In this document: in pieces, positions 19,301-27,796 of the stretch
Layout of the letters: every line of letters starts with the position of its first letter
Position numbering within the stretch: the first letter of the stretch is position 1
Assembly: GCF_000196875.2 (NCBI RefSeq)
Contig: NC_014532.2
Coordinates: forward strand, 3,906,001-3,970,000
Length of the DNA stretch: 64,000 nucleotides
Direction: 5' to 3'
From: Halomonas elongata DSM 2581
Lineage (GTDB): Bacteria > Pseudomonadota > Gammaproteobacteria > Pseudomonadales > Halomonadaceae
The notes under the pieces: generated by a model
The model's database searches: none
Told to the model about the DNA's origin: nothing
What the model saw: the letters and a program-made list of their open reading frames with translations, nothing else
Program-made: the position numbers and the translations under genes

Positions 19301-20414
19301 CCGAAAGGTCGATCAGGATATCGATGCCATCGTCGCGGATCCGCTGGGCCAGCGCCTGCTGATCCAGGTGACGGACCGGGCGCCAGACGCGAGTGGCCTC
19401 GCGAATCTTCCGGGTCACGTAATCATCGTGATCATTGGTGCTATAGGCATAGAAGTGGATGTCCGGCCGGCTATGCTCCATGGCCGTGGCGATCATCTGC
19501 CCTACCGGATGGAGGCGAAACCCGGAAGAGATCATGCCGACACGCAACGGCTTGGCCGGATCGCGCGGATTGCCAGGTGCGGGCATCGGCGGCAAGGCAA
19601 AGTGCCGATCCCAACTCTTGGCGAAGTCGAGGATCTCCTGCTGACTGACCTCGGGGTTGTAGTGTTTGGAAAAGAAGATATTGGAGTAGGCCATGACGTA
19701 ATCCGGCCGCTCCTCCAGGGCTCGCTGGTAGTAGCTCTCGGCTAGCTGGTACTGACCGATGTCCTTGTAGAGATTGCCCAGGTTGTTATAGATGGGCGCG
19801 TGGCCTGGATAGTCGCGCTCTAGCTGCTTGTAGATATCGAGCGCCTGGCTGAAATACTTGGTCTGATACAGCAGGGACCCCACGAGTACACCGCTGCGAA
19901 AAGCGTCATACCCCAGCTCCCGCGCCTTGCTGGCATGTTCCAGTGCCTGAACGTGCTTACCCGCCGATTGCAGCATCTCGGCCAGGCGATACTGGGCCGG
20001 GGCATAGTCGGGCTGGAGCTCCACGGCGCGTCTCTGATAACGAACGGCCTGATCGTGATCCCCCTGCCGATAGTAGACCGCTGCCAGGCTGGTCAGCGAC
20101 AGGGGATCCGAAGCGTTGATGTCGACCGCACGATGCAGATGCTCCAGCGCCTCCTCGACCCGACCATCCTCGAGCAGAGTGGTGCCCAGAGCCTTCCAGG
20201 CGAAAGCACTGTCCGGATAGCGCTCGGTCATGGCCCGGGCCGCACTCTCCGCCTCTGCCAAGCGTTTCCCCTCGTAGAGTCCCATGAAGCGATCGACTTC
20301 CGGCCTGGGTACCCCCAGATTCGCGTTGCGAGGCATGCTGTCCTGCTTTCGACGGGTACGCTGCCTCGATGACTTGTGAACCGATTTCTTCTGGCGGGAT
20401 GTCTTGCTGGCCAT
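16359..20414 (-). CDS. TPR / O-GlcNAc-transferase / FkbM-like / sulfotransferase / methyltransferase fusion, probable flagellin glycan enzyme
   Basis: Giant 1351-residue protein. Basic N terminus 1-30. TPR repeats about 35-250 (for example YNNLGNLYKDIGQYQLAESY). The catalytic region of the O-GlcNAc-transferase family is at about 290-645: GMISSGFRLHPVGQM, IDLSGHGDG, GCLNNPAKV, then DSWPYSGGLTTCEAMLMGVP with VTLPG. An FkbM-like methyltransferase fold follows at about 690-900 (ASLGDGQPATLH, VDWLVLDANNDSQTVL), degenerate where DVEGAE is usual. A sulfotransferase is at about 965-1150 with PAPS loop GFPKSGTST and NYRDPKKIASS. A second methyltransferase-like domain is at about 1165-1351 (FEFGSGGST, VLVDGRFR). 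It lies directly downstream of both flagellins. The last third is clearly AT-rich against the rest. Role in flagellin O-glycosylation and glycan sulfation is inferred from domains and position. GAGGG precedes the ATG. Confidence 0.85.
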   Translation of the reverse strand: MASKTSRQKKSVHKSSRQRTRRKQDSMPRNANLGVPRPEVDRFMGLYEGKRLAEAESAARAMTERYPDSAFAWKALGTTLLEDGRVEEALEHLHRAVDINASDPLSLTSLAAVYYRQGDHDQAVRYQRRAVELQPDYAPAQYRLAEMLQSAGKHVQALEHASKARELGYDAFRSGVLVGSLLYQTKYFSQALDIYKQLERDYPGHAPIYNNLGNLYKDIGQYQLAESYYQRALEERPDYVMAYSNIFFSKHYNPEVSQQEILDFAKSWDRHFALPPMPAPGNPRDPAKPLRVGMISSGFRLHPVGQMIATAMEHSRPDIHFYAYSTNDHDDYVTRKIREATRVWRPVRHLDQQALAQRIRDDGIDILIDLSGHGDGSCLQAISMRPAPLCIKWVGGLVNSMGLSSIDYLLSDSIETPEGVDDQYTEKLIRLPDDYICYMPCPYAPATSSLPAIKNGYVTLGCLNNPAKVGATLLAEWAKLMHELPESRLLLRGAQYESEDFCRWIRETLAEHGIADYRILLEGPARHAEFLETYQRIDIALDSWPYSGGLTTCEAMLMGVPVVTLPGPTFAGRHSATHLINAGLQELVAGSWDEYRQRVLELANDLPNLAVIRAGLRTILHYSSVCDAPRFATHFNNALRAIWQRHCDDKEPEALTFNQEGEAWFAGDAEPVEWVKAREEDADKPEFRWKFDGKIVAIDNGGQLLHNEAAQRLVDDDTMELIAFDPASNSLKHPGKDKDGIHYYPNASLGDGQPATLHACLDARQSATLEPLNEPWLPEAIASGNQVLARLPISTLEIDSIEGLPSVDWLVLDANNDSQTVLEHGAKALQNTLLIQVRVTFQPTHRRQPNLAELQHWMVRHGFRFYCFNDERHRSHLPTSMPADKRQATELESADAIFLPSNERMLALSENQKIRLAFLLEMVYGIRDMAYEILQGIDERLADSYLEEGRSEEPVKATSNTRRGIRKVFIIGFPKSGTSTIHKALEKSGYSAAHWKVKEGYVGELMYRGFFDHDDPWHYLEEYEAITQSDVCLPGDGNNCWPNLDFRIIGRIRRLYPDCLFLLNYRDPKKIASSIGRWGDLAERIRVSDIPGLPSGLGGQEEIVEWVEKHFEKSRDYFLGDENFLEIDIEDELAPRAIEERIGFDLAWWGVANENSASPVGIPDSPFMSESERALFDRFLENGMQYFEFGSGGSTVWAAKKGLTVYGVESDWQWVKSLKSRLGELCQVEAVDIGPTKEWGFPVSSGAEEAFPKYSRYIHHHDMPFDRVLVDGRFRVASTLSAIEHVMKHHPDPFAARIFIHDFWNRPHYHVLLEFLEEVERAETAGVFRVKHEFDMQRLSRLWENFSRVPV

Positions 20415-20490
20415 GGAACCCTCGATGAACTGATGTAGCCGGGATTTGCGATTGCAGCCAACCTAGCAAGCCCAGGCTACCGAGCAGGCA

Positions 20491-20517
20491 AGAAAAACCC
20501 GGGCCAAAGCCCGGGTT
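20491..20517 (-). terminator. Intrinsic terminator of fliC1
   Basis: AACCCGGGC and GCCCGGGTT form a perfect 9-bp stem with a CAAA loop, followed on the minus strand by five U. It lies 29 bases beyond the flagellin stop. Confidence 0.9.
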
Positions 20518-20545
20518 ATCTTCGGTTTGAAACCGGTGAACTGGC

Positions 20546-21496
20546 TTAACCCAACAGGGAAAGCACGCTCTGAGGGCTCTGGTTGGCCTGAGCCAGAATG
20601 GAGGTGCCCGCTTGCTCCAGAATCTGTGCCCGCGTCATGTTGGAGACCTCCTCGGCATAGTCGGCATCCTCGATACGCGAACGCGCCGACTGCAGATTGG
20701 TCGAGGTGGTCTCGATATTGTCCAGGGCCGTCTCGAAGCGGTTCTGCATGGCACCCAGGTTGCTGCGGGCCTCGTCGACGGCGGCCAGACGGTCATCCAC
20801 GATAGACAGCGCATTGCTGGTTCCACCGGCGGTTTGCGACAACACATCGAAGCCGTCCGCATCGACCGTACGGTCGACACCAGCGATGGTGTTCACATCC
20901 ATGCTGCCTGTCGCAATGCCACCGTCATTGAACATATTCCAGCCACCAGACACGGAGGTATCTGTCGCGCCTGCCGTCAGGCCACCAGCGGCACCCCGTG
21001 CGCTATCGATGCTGATATCGATAGTCTCTCCATCCTTGGCGCCCACCTGGATGCTGAAGCTGGTCGCCGTGCCACCAGTATTTTCAAAGAGGTCACGACC
21101 GTTGAACTGCGTCTGACTGGTCACGCGATCGATTTCCGACAGACGCTCGTTGACCTCTTCCTGGATGGAATCGATGTCCTGAGCGGTATTGGTGTCGTTC
21201 TGGGCCTGAACGGTCAGCTCACGGATGCGTTGCAGGTTATCGTTGACCTGGTCCAGGGCACCTTCGGCCGTCTGGGCCAGGGAGATACCGTCGTTGGCGT
21301 TGCGCGCGGCCTGATTCAAGCCGGTCACGGTGCTGGTCATGCGGTTGGCGATGGCCTGGCCGGCGGCATCGTCGGCAGCGCTGTTGATGCGCAGACCTGA
21401 AGACAACCGCTCCTGAGCCTGTTGCAGGGAATTCTGGGCACTACCCAGGTTGTTCTGCCCGATCAGGGCCGTGATATTGGTGTTGATAACGGACAT
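20546..21496 (-). CDS. fliC: Flagellin FliC, copy 1
   Basis: Filament subunit of 316 residues. It has the conserved D0/D1 N terminus (MSVINTNITALIGQNNL, LSSGLRINSAADDAAGQAI) and C terminus (ANMTRAQILEQAG-type, here SNMTRAQILEQAGTSILAQA, ending SVLSLLG). The central stretch, about 165-230, is short and rich in Ser, Thr, Gly and Asp, with no large D2/D3 domains; exposed Ser/Thr are candidate O-glycosylation sites. GGAGA precedes the ATG. It has its own sigma-28 promoter and terminator. Its ends are nearly identical at DNA level to copy 2. Confidence 0.97.
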   Translation of the reverse strand: MSVINTNITALIGQNNLGSAQNSLQQAQERLSSGLRINSAADDAAGQAIANRMTSTVTGLNQAARNANDGISLAQTAEGALDQVNDNLQRIRELTVQAQNDTNTAQDIDSIQEEVNERLSEIDRVTSQTQFNGRDLFENTGGTATSFSIQVGAKDGETIDISIDSARGAAGGLTAGATDTSVSGGWNMFNDGGIATGSMDVNTIAGVDRTVDADGFDVLSQTAGGTSNALSIVDDRLAAVDEARSNLGAMQNRFETALDNIETTSTNLQSARSRIEDADYAEEVSNMTRAQILEQAGTSILAQANQSPQSVLSLLG

Positions 21497-21536
21497 ATCC
21501 GATCTCCAAAACGCTATTCATGATGCCTTGTGGCGG

Positions 21537-21563
21537 TTATCGGCCGCTCACGACATGTCTTGA
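21537..21563 (-). promoter_or_regulatory. Sigma-28 promoter for fliC1
   Basis: On the minus strand: TCAA, 15 bases, GCCGATAA. Predicted leader about 35 bases. Confidence 0.8.
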
Positions 21564-21643
21564 GGCCAGCGACAAGACAAGCCGTGATTCAAGGGGAGTC
21601 GTACGATCTCGCACCTGCGTCACTCTCTCCCCCGAAAACGGAC

Positions 21644-22537
21644 TTAGCCCAGCAGGGAAAGCACGCTCTGCGGGCTCTGGTTGGCCTGAGCCAGAATGGA
21701 GGTGCCCGCCTGCTCCAGAATCTGTGCCCGCGTCATGTTGGAGACCTCCTCGGCATAGTCGGCATCCTCGATACGCGAACGCGCCGACTGCAGATTGGTC
21801 GAGGTGGTTTCGATATTATCCAGGGCCGTCTCGAAGCGGTTCTGCATGGCACCCAGGTTGCTGCGGGCTTCATCGACGTTGCCGATATGATTATCCAGAA
21901 CGGCCAGCGCATCGGTCTCAAGCACATCAAACCCGAAAGTGGATTCAGAACGCGCTTCACCGCCAACGGTCTGGGCCGACACATCTACCCCGGTGCTGGT
22001 GTGCATGTTCCACCCACCACTCGTCGTGCTGGTACCGTCACCGGCTGAATCGGCAATGGAGATACTAATGGTCTCACCGTCTTTGGCGCCGACCTGGATA
22101 CTGAATGATGTGCCGGCACCGTCACCAAAGAGACCTCGACCATTAAACTCGGTTTGTGAGGTCACCCGATCGATTTCCGACAGTCGCTCGTTGACCTCTT
22201 CCTGGATGGAATCGATGTCCTGAGCGGTATTGGTGTCGTTCTGGGCCTGAACGGTCAGCTCACGGATGCGCTGCAGGTTATCGTTGACCTGGTCCAGGGC
22301 ACCTTCGGCCGTCTGGGCCAGGGAGATACCGTCGTTGGCGTTGCGCGCGGCCTGATTCAAGCCAGTCACGGTGCTGGTCATGCGGTTGGCGATGGCCTGG
22401 CCGGCGGCATCGTCGGCAGCGCTGTTGATGCGCAGACCGGAGGACAACCGCTCCTGAGCCTGTTGCAGGGAATTCTGGGCGCTGCTCAGGTTGTTCTGCC
22501 CGATCAGGGCCGTGATGTTGGTATTGATCACAGACAT
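21644..22537 (-). CDS. fliC: Flagellin FliC, copy 2
   Basis: Second filament subunit, 297 residues. Starts at MSVINTNITAL behind AAAGGAAC; the open frame extends further upstream but without flagellin similarity. The first 150 or so and last 85 or so residues are almost identical to copy 1, whereas the centre (around STTSGGWNMHTSTGVDVSAQ) differs in sequence and is shorter by about 19 residues. I see no clear terminator between this gene and the promoter of copy 1, so read-through could produce both from one transcript. The pair could form a mixed filament or be alternately expressed. Confidence 0.96.
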   Translation of the reverse strand: MSVINTNITALIGQNNLSSAQNSLQQAQERLSSGLRINSAADDAAGQAIANRMTSTVTGLNQAARNANDGISLAQTAEGALDQVNDNLQRIRELTVQAQNDTNTAQDIDSIQEEVNERLSEIDRVTSQTEFNGRGLFGDGAGTSFSIQVGAKDGETISISIADSAGDGTSTTSGGWNMHTSTGVDVSAQTVGGEARSESTFGFDVLETDALAVLDNHIGNVDEARSNLGAMQNRFETALDNIETTSTNLQSARSRIEDADYAEEVSNMTRAQILEQAGTSILAQANQSPQSVLSLLG

Positions 22538-22627
22538 GGGATCGTTCCTTTCAAGTTGAGGGCTCCATCGGCCACCCCACGCATTCGGTGGGGCCTGCCA
22601 CCACGGCACCATCGGCCGTTATGTTGT

Positions 22628-22655
22628 TTAACGGCCGACCAGGCGCTTGACTTTA
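22628..22655 (-). promoter_or_regulatory. Sigma-28 promoter for fliC2
   Basis: On the minus strand: TAAA, 16 bases, GCCGTTAA. One -10 mismatch and one extra spacer base compared with the copy 1 promoter. Leader about 85 bases. Confidence 0.65.
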
Positions 22656-22791
22656 GGGTTGAGCGATAATTCTTCGGCCTTGAACCGACCGGTCAGACGC
22701 CATGGGTTTTGCTCGGGCAAGCCGGGAAAGCTCGCATCGGCGTGACGCTCCACGCATCACAGTGCGCCGATGGACAGGGGGCATCTGTGAA

Positions 22792-24156
22792 TCAGTTCTG
22801 GTTGAACTGGCTGTCGAGCATGGAAAGTTGTTGTCCCAGATAAGCACTGACGGAGTTCATCCGGGCCACCACGCTGTCGAGCTGGCTGAACTGCTGGCGG
22901 TAACGTGCGATGCTGCTGTCGATGCTTTCTTCCATGCGGCTATAGCGGCGTTCCAGGCTGCTGACCCGGGTCTCGGAGCCGCTGATGGCGCTCTGGATCG
23001 TGCCGTCATCACCGAGCATGAGCCCGAGCGTTCCTGCCAGGCGCCCCGCCATCCCGGCATCCTCGTTGTCTCCTGCAAGGAAATCCCGGAGTGCCTGGGG
23101 ATTGTCCGCCATGACGGCATCCAGCTTGTCGACATCCAGTTGCAGGCGCCCGTCGGCCTGCAGAGAGATCCCCAACTGGGACATCATGGTGACCTCACCG
23201 CCGCCGACCGGGTCGACCAGGTTACGGCTCAGACTCGATTCGATGTTGCGAACCGTACGATCTCCCACCAGCTCCCCGGCGCTCGCGGCATCTCCGGTCA
23301 CGGCCGTCATGCGTCCCAGGGTGGACTTCAGTTTGTTATAGACATCGACAAGGGCCGTCACCGCCTCCTTGACCGACGCGTTGTCCTGCTCCACCACCAG
23401 ACTCAGAGTCTCGCCGGAGGCAGTAGGATCGAGTTCCAGCGTCACCCCCTGAATGGCACCTTCGACGGTATTGGAGGCACTGGTGATCTGGATACCGTTG
23501 ATCTCGAGCTCGGCATCACGCCCGGCCTGATGCGTATCGGCGTCTTCCTCAAGGGCCACACCACCGGCCAGATTGTTGAACGACATCTGTGTGACACCGG
23601 CATCGGCACCGCTCTCGCGAGAGTTCAGCACCAGTCGGTTGCCCGTACCGTCGTGAATGATGGAGGCATCGACGCCAGCATCGGGATCGGCGTTGATGGT
23701 GTCGCGAATGTCCTCGAGGGTAGCGCCTTCCGCCAGAGCGATACGGGTCGTGCTGCCATCGCCGAAGGTGAGGTCCAGGCTGGCATTCGCCCCGGTCAAG
23801 GGCGCTGCGATGTCGGCCACCCGAGTGCTGGCCAGGCTTCCGGCACGTGCGGTGTGAGTCACGGCGATTTCATAACGCCCGGGATCGGCATCCTCGGTGG
23901 TGCTGGCAGTCAGGCCCTCACCCTGCACGCTGGCCGCCAGGCCTTGATAGAGCGCGTCATCGTTGAGTCTGGCCACCGCCTCCTGGAACTCGCTCACCCC
24001 GGATTGCAGCCGACCATAGGCAGAGATTCTTGCCTGCTCCTGCGTCTTGCGAGACATGATGGGATCGAGCTTTTGCCGTTCGGCGGAACGCAACTGATCG
24101 AGCAGATCGCCAAGATCGAGCCCGGAACCGACACCGAGTGATGAAATACTAGCCAT
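22792..24156 (-). CDS. fliD: FliD, filament cap protein, copy 1
   Basis: Cap protein of 454 residues that caps the growing filament and folds exported flagellin. N terminus MASISSLGVGSGLDLGDLL is typical, and the C-terminal coiled region ends near VARMNSVSAYLGQQLSML. The open frame extends 47 codons further upstream, but the FliD consensus begins at this ATG and the sigma-28 promoter falls inside that extension. The middle is divergent from copy 2. Transcribed alone from its own promoter. Confidence 0.93.
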   Translation of the reverse strand: MASISSLGVGSGLDLGDLLDQLRSAERQKLDPIMSRKTQEQARISAYGRLQSGVSEFQEAVARLNDDALYQGLAASVQGEGLTASTTEDADPGRYEIAVTHTARAGSLASTRVADIAAPLTGANASLDLTFGDGSTTRIALAEGATLEDIRDTINADPDAGVDASIIHDGTGNRLVLNSRESGADAGVTQMSFNNLAGGVALEEDADTHQAGRDAELEINGIQITSASNTVEGAIQGVTLELDPTASGETLSLVVEQDNASVKEAVTALVDVYNKLKSTLGRMTAVTGDAASAGELVGDRTVRNIESSLSRNLVDPVGGGEVTMMSQLGISLQADGRLQLDVDKLDAVMADNPQALRDFLAGDNEDAGMAGRLAGTLGLMLGDDGTIQSAISGSETRVSSLERRYSRMEESIDSSIARYRQQFSQLDSVVARMNSVSAYLGQQLSMLDSQFNQN

Positions 24157-24200
24157 GGAGGTTGTCTCTGCATGATCGCCAATAACGGCCCTGCAGAGGT

Positions 24201-24227
24201 TTATCGGCCATGGAGGGGAAAGCTTTA
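24201..24227 (-). promoter_or_regulatory. Sigma-28 promoter for fliD copy 1
   Basis: On the minus strand: TAAA, 15 bases, GCCGATAA, a perfect match. The -35 element begins only 3 bases after the U-tract of the fliD copy 2 terminator. Confidence 0.85.
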
Positions 24228-24230
24228 CAC

Positions 24231-24255
24231 AAAAAACCCGGCCATCGAGCCGGGT
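24231..24255 (-). terminator. Intrinsic terminator of fliD copy 2
   Basis: ACCCGGC and GCCGGGT form a 7-bp stem with loop CATCGA, followed on the minus strand by six U. It is 25 bases past the fliD copy 2 stop and abuts the next promoter. Confidence 0.88.
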
Positions 24256-24280
24256 ATCGGGAAGGCAAGGAGCAAGAGAG

Positions 24281-25642
24281 TTACAACAGTCCGCCATTGC
24301 CGGAGTTCAAGCTGCTCAACTGCTGCGAGAGATAGTTACTGGTGGAATTCATCCGGGCCACCATGCTGTCGAGCTGACTGAACTGGGTACGGTAGCGCTC
24401 CACCGTCTGCTCGATGCTCGCCTCTATGCGGGTGTAGCGGTCATTGAGGCTGTCGATGCGGTTTTCGGCGCCATCGATGGCATTGTTCAGAGTGCCGCTA
24501 TCGCTCGTCATTTGCTCGGCGGTCTCCGAGATGGTCCCTGCCAGGCCAGACGTAGCATCGTCCCCGGCAAAAAAGGCCTCCACGGCGGCCGGATCTGCGG
24601 CGAGGGCATCATCCAACGCGTCCTGATCGAGCTCCAGCGTGCCATCCACGCCCATCGAAAGACCCACATCGCCGAGCAGCGAGAGCTCGCCGTCCTGCTG
24701 CACACCACTGGAAAGATCGTTGCGCAGGCGGGATTCGATGGTACGCACCGCGTTGTCGCCGATCAGCGTACCCGCCCGACTATCCTCGCCATTGAAGGCT
24801 GTCAGGTCATCGGCGGTCTCTTTCAGGGCGTTGTAACTCTCCACGAAGCCAGTGACCGCCTCCCGAATCGCCTCGTCGTCACGGGCCACGGTCAAGGTGC
24901 TCGAGCCTTCTTGCTGCAGATTCAGGGTCACGCCCTGAATGGCACCGTCCACCTGGTTGGTGGAACTGGTGATGGCGATACCGTTCACGTCCAGGCTGGC
25001 ATCCTGCCCTGCCTGCGTCACGGCGGCATCGGTGAGACTGGCCTGGTCGGCCATGGTGGCAAAATTGGTCCCGGTGATGCTGGCCTCCTGGCCGGTGTCC
25101 TTTGCCATCAGCGCCAGACGATAGCCTTCACCATCATTGACCACTGAAGCGTTCACGGCCGCATCCGGGTCAGCGTTCACCGCATCGCGCACGTCTTCCA
25201 GGCTACTGCCGGCGGCGATTGCCACGCTGTGATCCAGACCGGCATCCTGGAAGCTGAGATCCAGCGTCGAATCGCTGCTGGTGAGCTCGGCTTCCGGATC
25301 CGCCACTCGCTGGGTGGCCAGGCTACCGGCCGTCGCCAGGTCATTGACCGTGACATTGTACTGCCCTGCAGCCGCGTCGCTATCCGCCGAGGCCTCGAAG
25401 GCATCGCCACTGACACTGGCCTCGTGCCCCTGGAAGAGCGAGGCATCGCCGAGCTTGTCGGCCGCATCCTGAAACGAGGACAGCGCGCTGCGCAATTCTC
25501 CGTAGGCGGAGATTTTCACCTCCTGCTCCTGGATGCGCTGCTGAACGGGCTCGAGCTTACTCTCCTCGGCCTTCTGCAGCTGATTGAGCAGGCCGTTGAG
25601 ATCGAGTCCGGACCCGACCCCGAGAGAAGAAATGCTGGCCAT
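24281..25642 (-). CDS. fliD: FliD, filament cap protein, copy 2
   Basis: Second cap protein, 453 residues. N terminus MASISSLGVGSGLDLNGLL and C terminus VARMNSTSNYLSQQLSSL match copy 1, and shared inner blocks (ADPDAAVNASVVNDG, GAIQGVTLNLQQ) show they are paralogues with diverged centres. The conserved DGAIQGVTL segment is present in both. It has its own sigma-28 promoter and a strong terminator. Two caps beside two flagellins suggests matched pairs, which is an inference. Confidence 0.93.
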   Translation of the reverse strand: MASISSLGVGSGLDLNGLLNQLQKAEESKLEPVQQRIQEQEVKISAYGELRSALSSFQDAADKLGDASLFQGHEASVSGDAFEASADSDAAAGQYNVTVNDLATAGSLATQRVADPEAELTSSDSTLDLSFQDAGLDHSVAIAAGSSLEDVRDAVNADPDAAVNASVVNDGEGYRLALMAKDTGQEASITGTNFATMADQASLTDAAVTQAGQDASLDVNGIAITSSTNQVDGAIQGVTLNLQQEGSSTLTVARDDEAIREAVTGFVESYNALKETADDLTAFNGEDSRAGTLIGDNAVRTIESRLRNDLSSGVQQDGELSLLGDVGLSMGVDGTLELDQDALDDALAADPAAVEAFFAGDDATSGLAGTISETAEQMTSDSGTLNNAIDGAENRIDSLNDRYTRIEASIEQTVERYRTQFSQLDSMVARMNSTSNYLSQQLSSLNSGNGGLL

Positions 25643-25684
25643 ACGTGCTGCCTCCGGATGATGAATGTAAAGCCTTTGACAGGC

Positions 25685-25711
25685 ATATCGGCCGCGCTCG
25701 CGAGAACTTTA
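25685..25711 (-). promoter_or_regulatory. Sigma-28 promoter for fliD copy 2
   Basis: On the minus strand: TAAA, 15 bases, GCCGATAT. One mismatch in the -10. Confidence 0.78.
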
Positions 25712-25749
25712 GCGAGCCACGATAGCTTCATGTCAGCGGCTCCACCGCC

Positions 25750-27624
25750 TCACGCTGGCTCGGCATCTTCCTCGACGCGACGCTGCGGAGACTCCCGGCG
25801 AGCCGAAGCCTCGTCGGCGCGTCGCCGACTCAGCGTGAAGCCGCCCACGGCAGCGGACAGGCGGTCGGCCTGATCCTTCAACTGCTCGGCGGCGGTGGTC
25901 GATTCCTCCACTAGGGCGGCGTTCTGTTGGGTCATGCGATCGAGTTCGGAGACCGCCACGTTGACCTGGCTGATGCCCTCGCTCTGCTCCCCGGTGGCGG
26001 CGGTGATCTCGCCCAGCACATCGGTCACCCGAGTGACGCTCTCGACGATCTCGGCCATGGTCTGGCCGGCGGCGCGAACCTGGTTGGCGCCTTCCTCGGT
26101 ACGCTCCACGGACGTATCGATCAGCCCCTTGATCTGCTTGGCGGCCTCGGCACTGCGGCTCGCCAGTTGGCGGACCTCACCGGCCACCACGGCGAAGCCA
26201 CGGCCCTGCTCACCGGCGCGGGCCGCTTCCACCGAGGCGTTGAGCGCCAGCAGATTGGTCTGGAAGGCGATGCTGTCCATCACACTGACGATCTCGCTGA
26301 TCTGCCGCGAGGAATCGGTGATGCCTTCCATGGTCTCGACCACCTGGTTGACCGCCTCACCGCCGCGCCGGGCGACATCGGAGGAGGATTCGGCCAGGCC
26401 GTTGGCCTGACGCGAGGACTCGGCGGTGTGCTCCACGGTGCTGGTGATTTCCTCCATGGAGGCCGAGGTCTGCTGCAGGCTGGAGGCGGCGTTCTCGGTG
26501 CGACGCGACAGGTCCTGCCCGCCGGTGGCGATCTCGGTGGCGGCGACCCGCACCGACTCGCTGCTGTCGCGGATGGTGGTCATCACCTCTTCCATGCGCG
26601 ACACGAACTGGTTGAAGGAGGTGGCGATCTGCGCCACTTCGTCCGTGCCGTCGGCCGGGAGCCGCCGGGTCAGATCGCCGCTACCGCTGGCCACATTGTC
26701 CATGGCGTCGCGTACCGCCAGCAGACGGCGGAAGACGACCCGCAGCAGGGCGCCCAGCAGGATGGCCGCGCCCAGGGCGACCAGCACCAGGGTGATCGCG
26801 GAGGCGCTCATCACGCCACGCAGCCCGGCGGTGGCCTCGAATTCGTCCAGCGCCACCACCAGTTGCCAGTCGGTGCCGTCGATAGGCTGGCCACGCAGCA
26901 ACTTGTCCGATTCGCCCAGCATCGCATGACGCGGCGCCTCGGCCCCGGGCAGTTCCCCCAGCGACGCGGCCGTCAGGGTCGGGGAGAGCTCGCTGACCGG
27001 CTCGAGGCTCATTGCGGAATCGGGATGGGCTACCAGGGTGCCATCGGCCGAGGCCAGGAAGGCCAGGCTCGAGGGCGTGGGGGCGATCTGGGAGACGATA
27101 TCGACGATGGCGTCGATGGCCACGTCGCCGCCGGCCACGGCGACCAGCTCGCCGTTGCGATAGAAGGGAGCGGCGAAGGTCACCACCAGCTTGTCGGACG
27201 TGGCGTCCTCATAGGGCGCGGTGACCACGGTGGACCCGGCCTCCACGGCCTGGCGATACCAGGGGCGCTCGCGCGGGTCATACCCCTCCGGCGTCTCGCT
27301 GGCCGAGAAGACGACATCACCGTTCGCCGGATCGGCGATATAGGTGTTCATGAAGTCCCCGGACACCAGTAGCTGCTCGAGGGCGGGCATGGGGTGATCG
27401 CTGGTCGCCACCGCATCCAGGGCCTCGAGCATGCCGACACGGGCATCGACCCATTCCTCGATGGCCTGGGCATTGCCGTGCGCCACGGCCCGGAGGTTCT
27501 GGTCGATCTGGCGTTCGTTGTGGGATTCGACGGTGAAGTAACTGGCCGCACCGTTGATGATCAACGCCACGGCAATCACCGTCAGGGTGGCGAAGAGAAT
27601 ACGCAGTCGCAATGAGGTCAACAT
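25750..27624 (-). CDS. Methyl-accepting chemotaxis protein, dCache amino-acid type
   Basis: Chemoreceptor of 624 residues. TM1 at about 10-30, a large periplasmic double Cache domain, TM2 at about 278-300, HAMP and a complete signalling domain. The sensor contains [11 protein letters not shown] and later YED and GGDVAI, placing Tyr, Arg(+5), Trp(+7), Tyr(+8) and Asp(+52) exactly as in the amino-acid-binding dCache motif known from PctA-type receptors. It is therefore predicted to sense amino acids. It lacks a WExF tail. It is a single gene with its own sigma-28 promoter, separate from the che operon. Confidence 0.92.
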   Translation of the reverse strand: MLTSLRLRILFATLTVIAVALIINGAASYFTVESHNERQIDQNLRAVAHGNAQAIEEWVDARVGMLEALDAVATSDHPMPALEQLLVSGDFMNTYIADPANGDVVFSASETPEGYDPRERPWYRQAVEAGSTVVTAPYEDATSDKLVVTFAAPFYRNGELVAVAGGDVAIDAIVDIVSQIAPTPSSLAFLASADGTLVAHPDSAMSLEPVSELSPTLTAASLGELPGAEAPRHAMLGESDKLLRGQPIDGTDWQLVVALDEFEATAGLRGVMSASAITLVLVALGAAILLGALLRVVFRRLLAVRDAMDNVASGSGDLTRRLPADGTDEVAQIATSFNQFVSRMEEVMTTIRDSSESVRVAATEIATGGQDLSRRTENAASSLQQTSASMEEITSTVEHTAESSRQANGLAESSSDVARRGGEAVNQVVETMEGITDSSRQISEIVSVMDSIAFQTNLLALNASVEAARAGEQGRGFAVVAGEVRQLASRSAEAAKQIKGLIDTSVERTEEGANQVRAAGQTMAEIVESVTRVTDVLGEITAATGEQSEGISQVNVAVSELDRMTQQNAALVEESTTAAEQLKDQADRLSAAVGGFTLSRRRADEASARRESPQRRVEEDAEPA

Positions 27625-27672
27625 GAACCCTCTCGTGGATGGGCGTGGATGGGAGGTTGGGATGTATGACGG

Positions 27673-27699
27673 TTATCGGCGGAAAGCGCGCCGACTTGA
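27673..27699 (-). promoter_or_regulatory. Sigma-28 promoter for dCache mcp
   Basis: On the minus strand: TCAA, 15 bases, GCCGATAA. Back to back with the flaG promoter, 26 bases away. Confidence 0.8.
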
Positions 27700-27725
27700 G
27701 CCCCACCCGCGAGAGACTCGGCCCC

Positions 27726-27752
27726 TAAAGCAAAACCGCCGACGGCCGATAA
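27726..27752 (+). promoter_or_regulatory. Sigma-28 promoter for flaG
   Basis: TAAA, 15 bases, GCCGATAA on the plus strand, a perfect match. Leader about 38 bases. Confidence 0.83.
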
Positions 27753-27796
27753 CGTCCAGAACCGCTATCGACAAGACAAGAACGGAGGAAGGCCGG

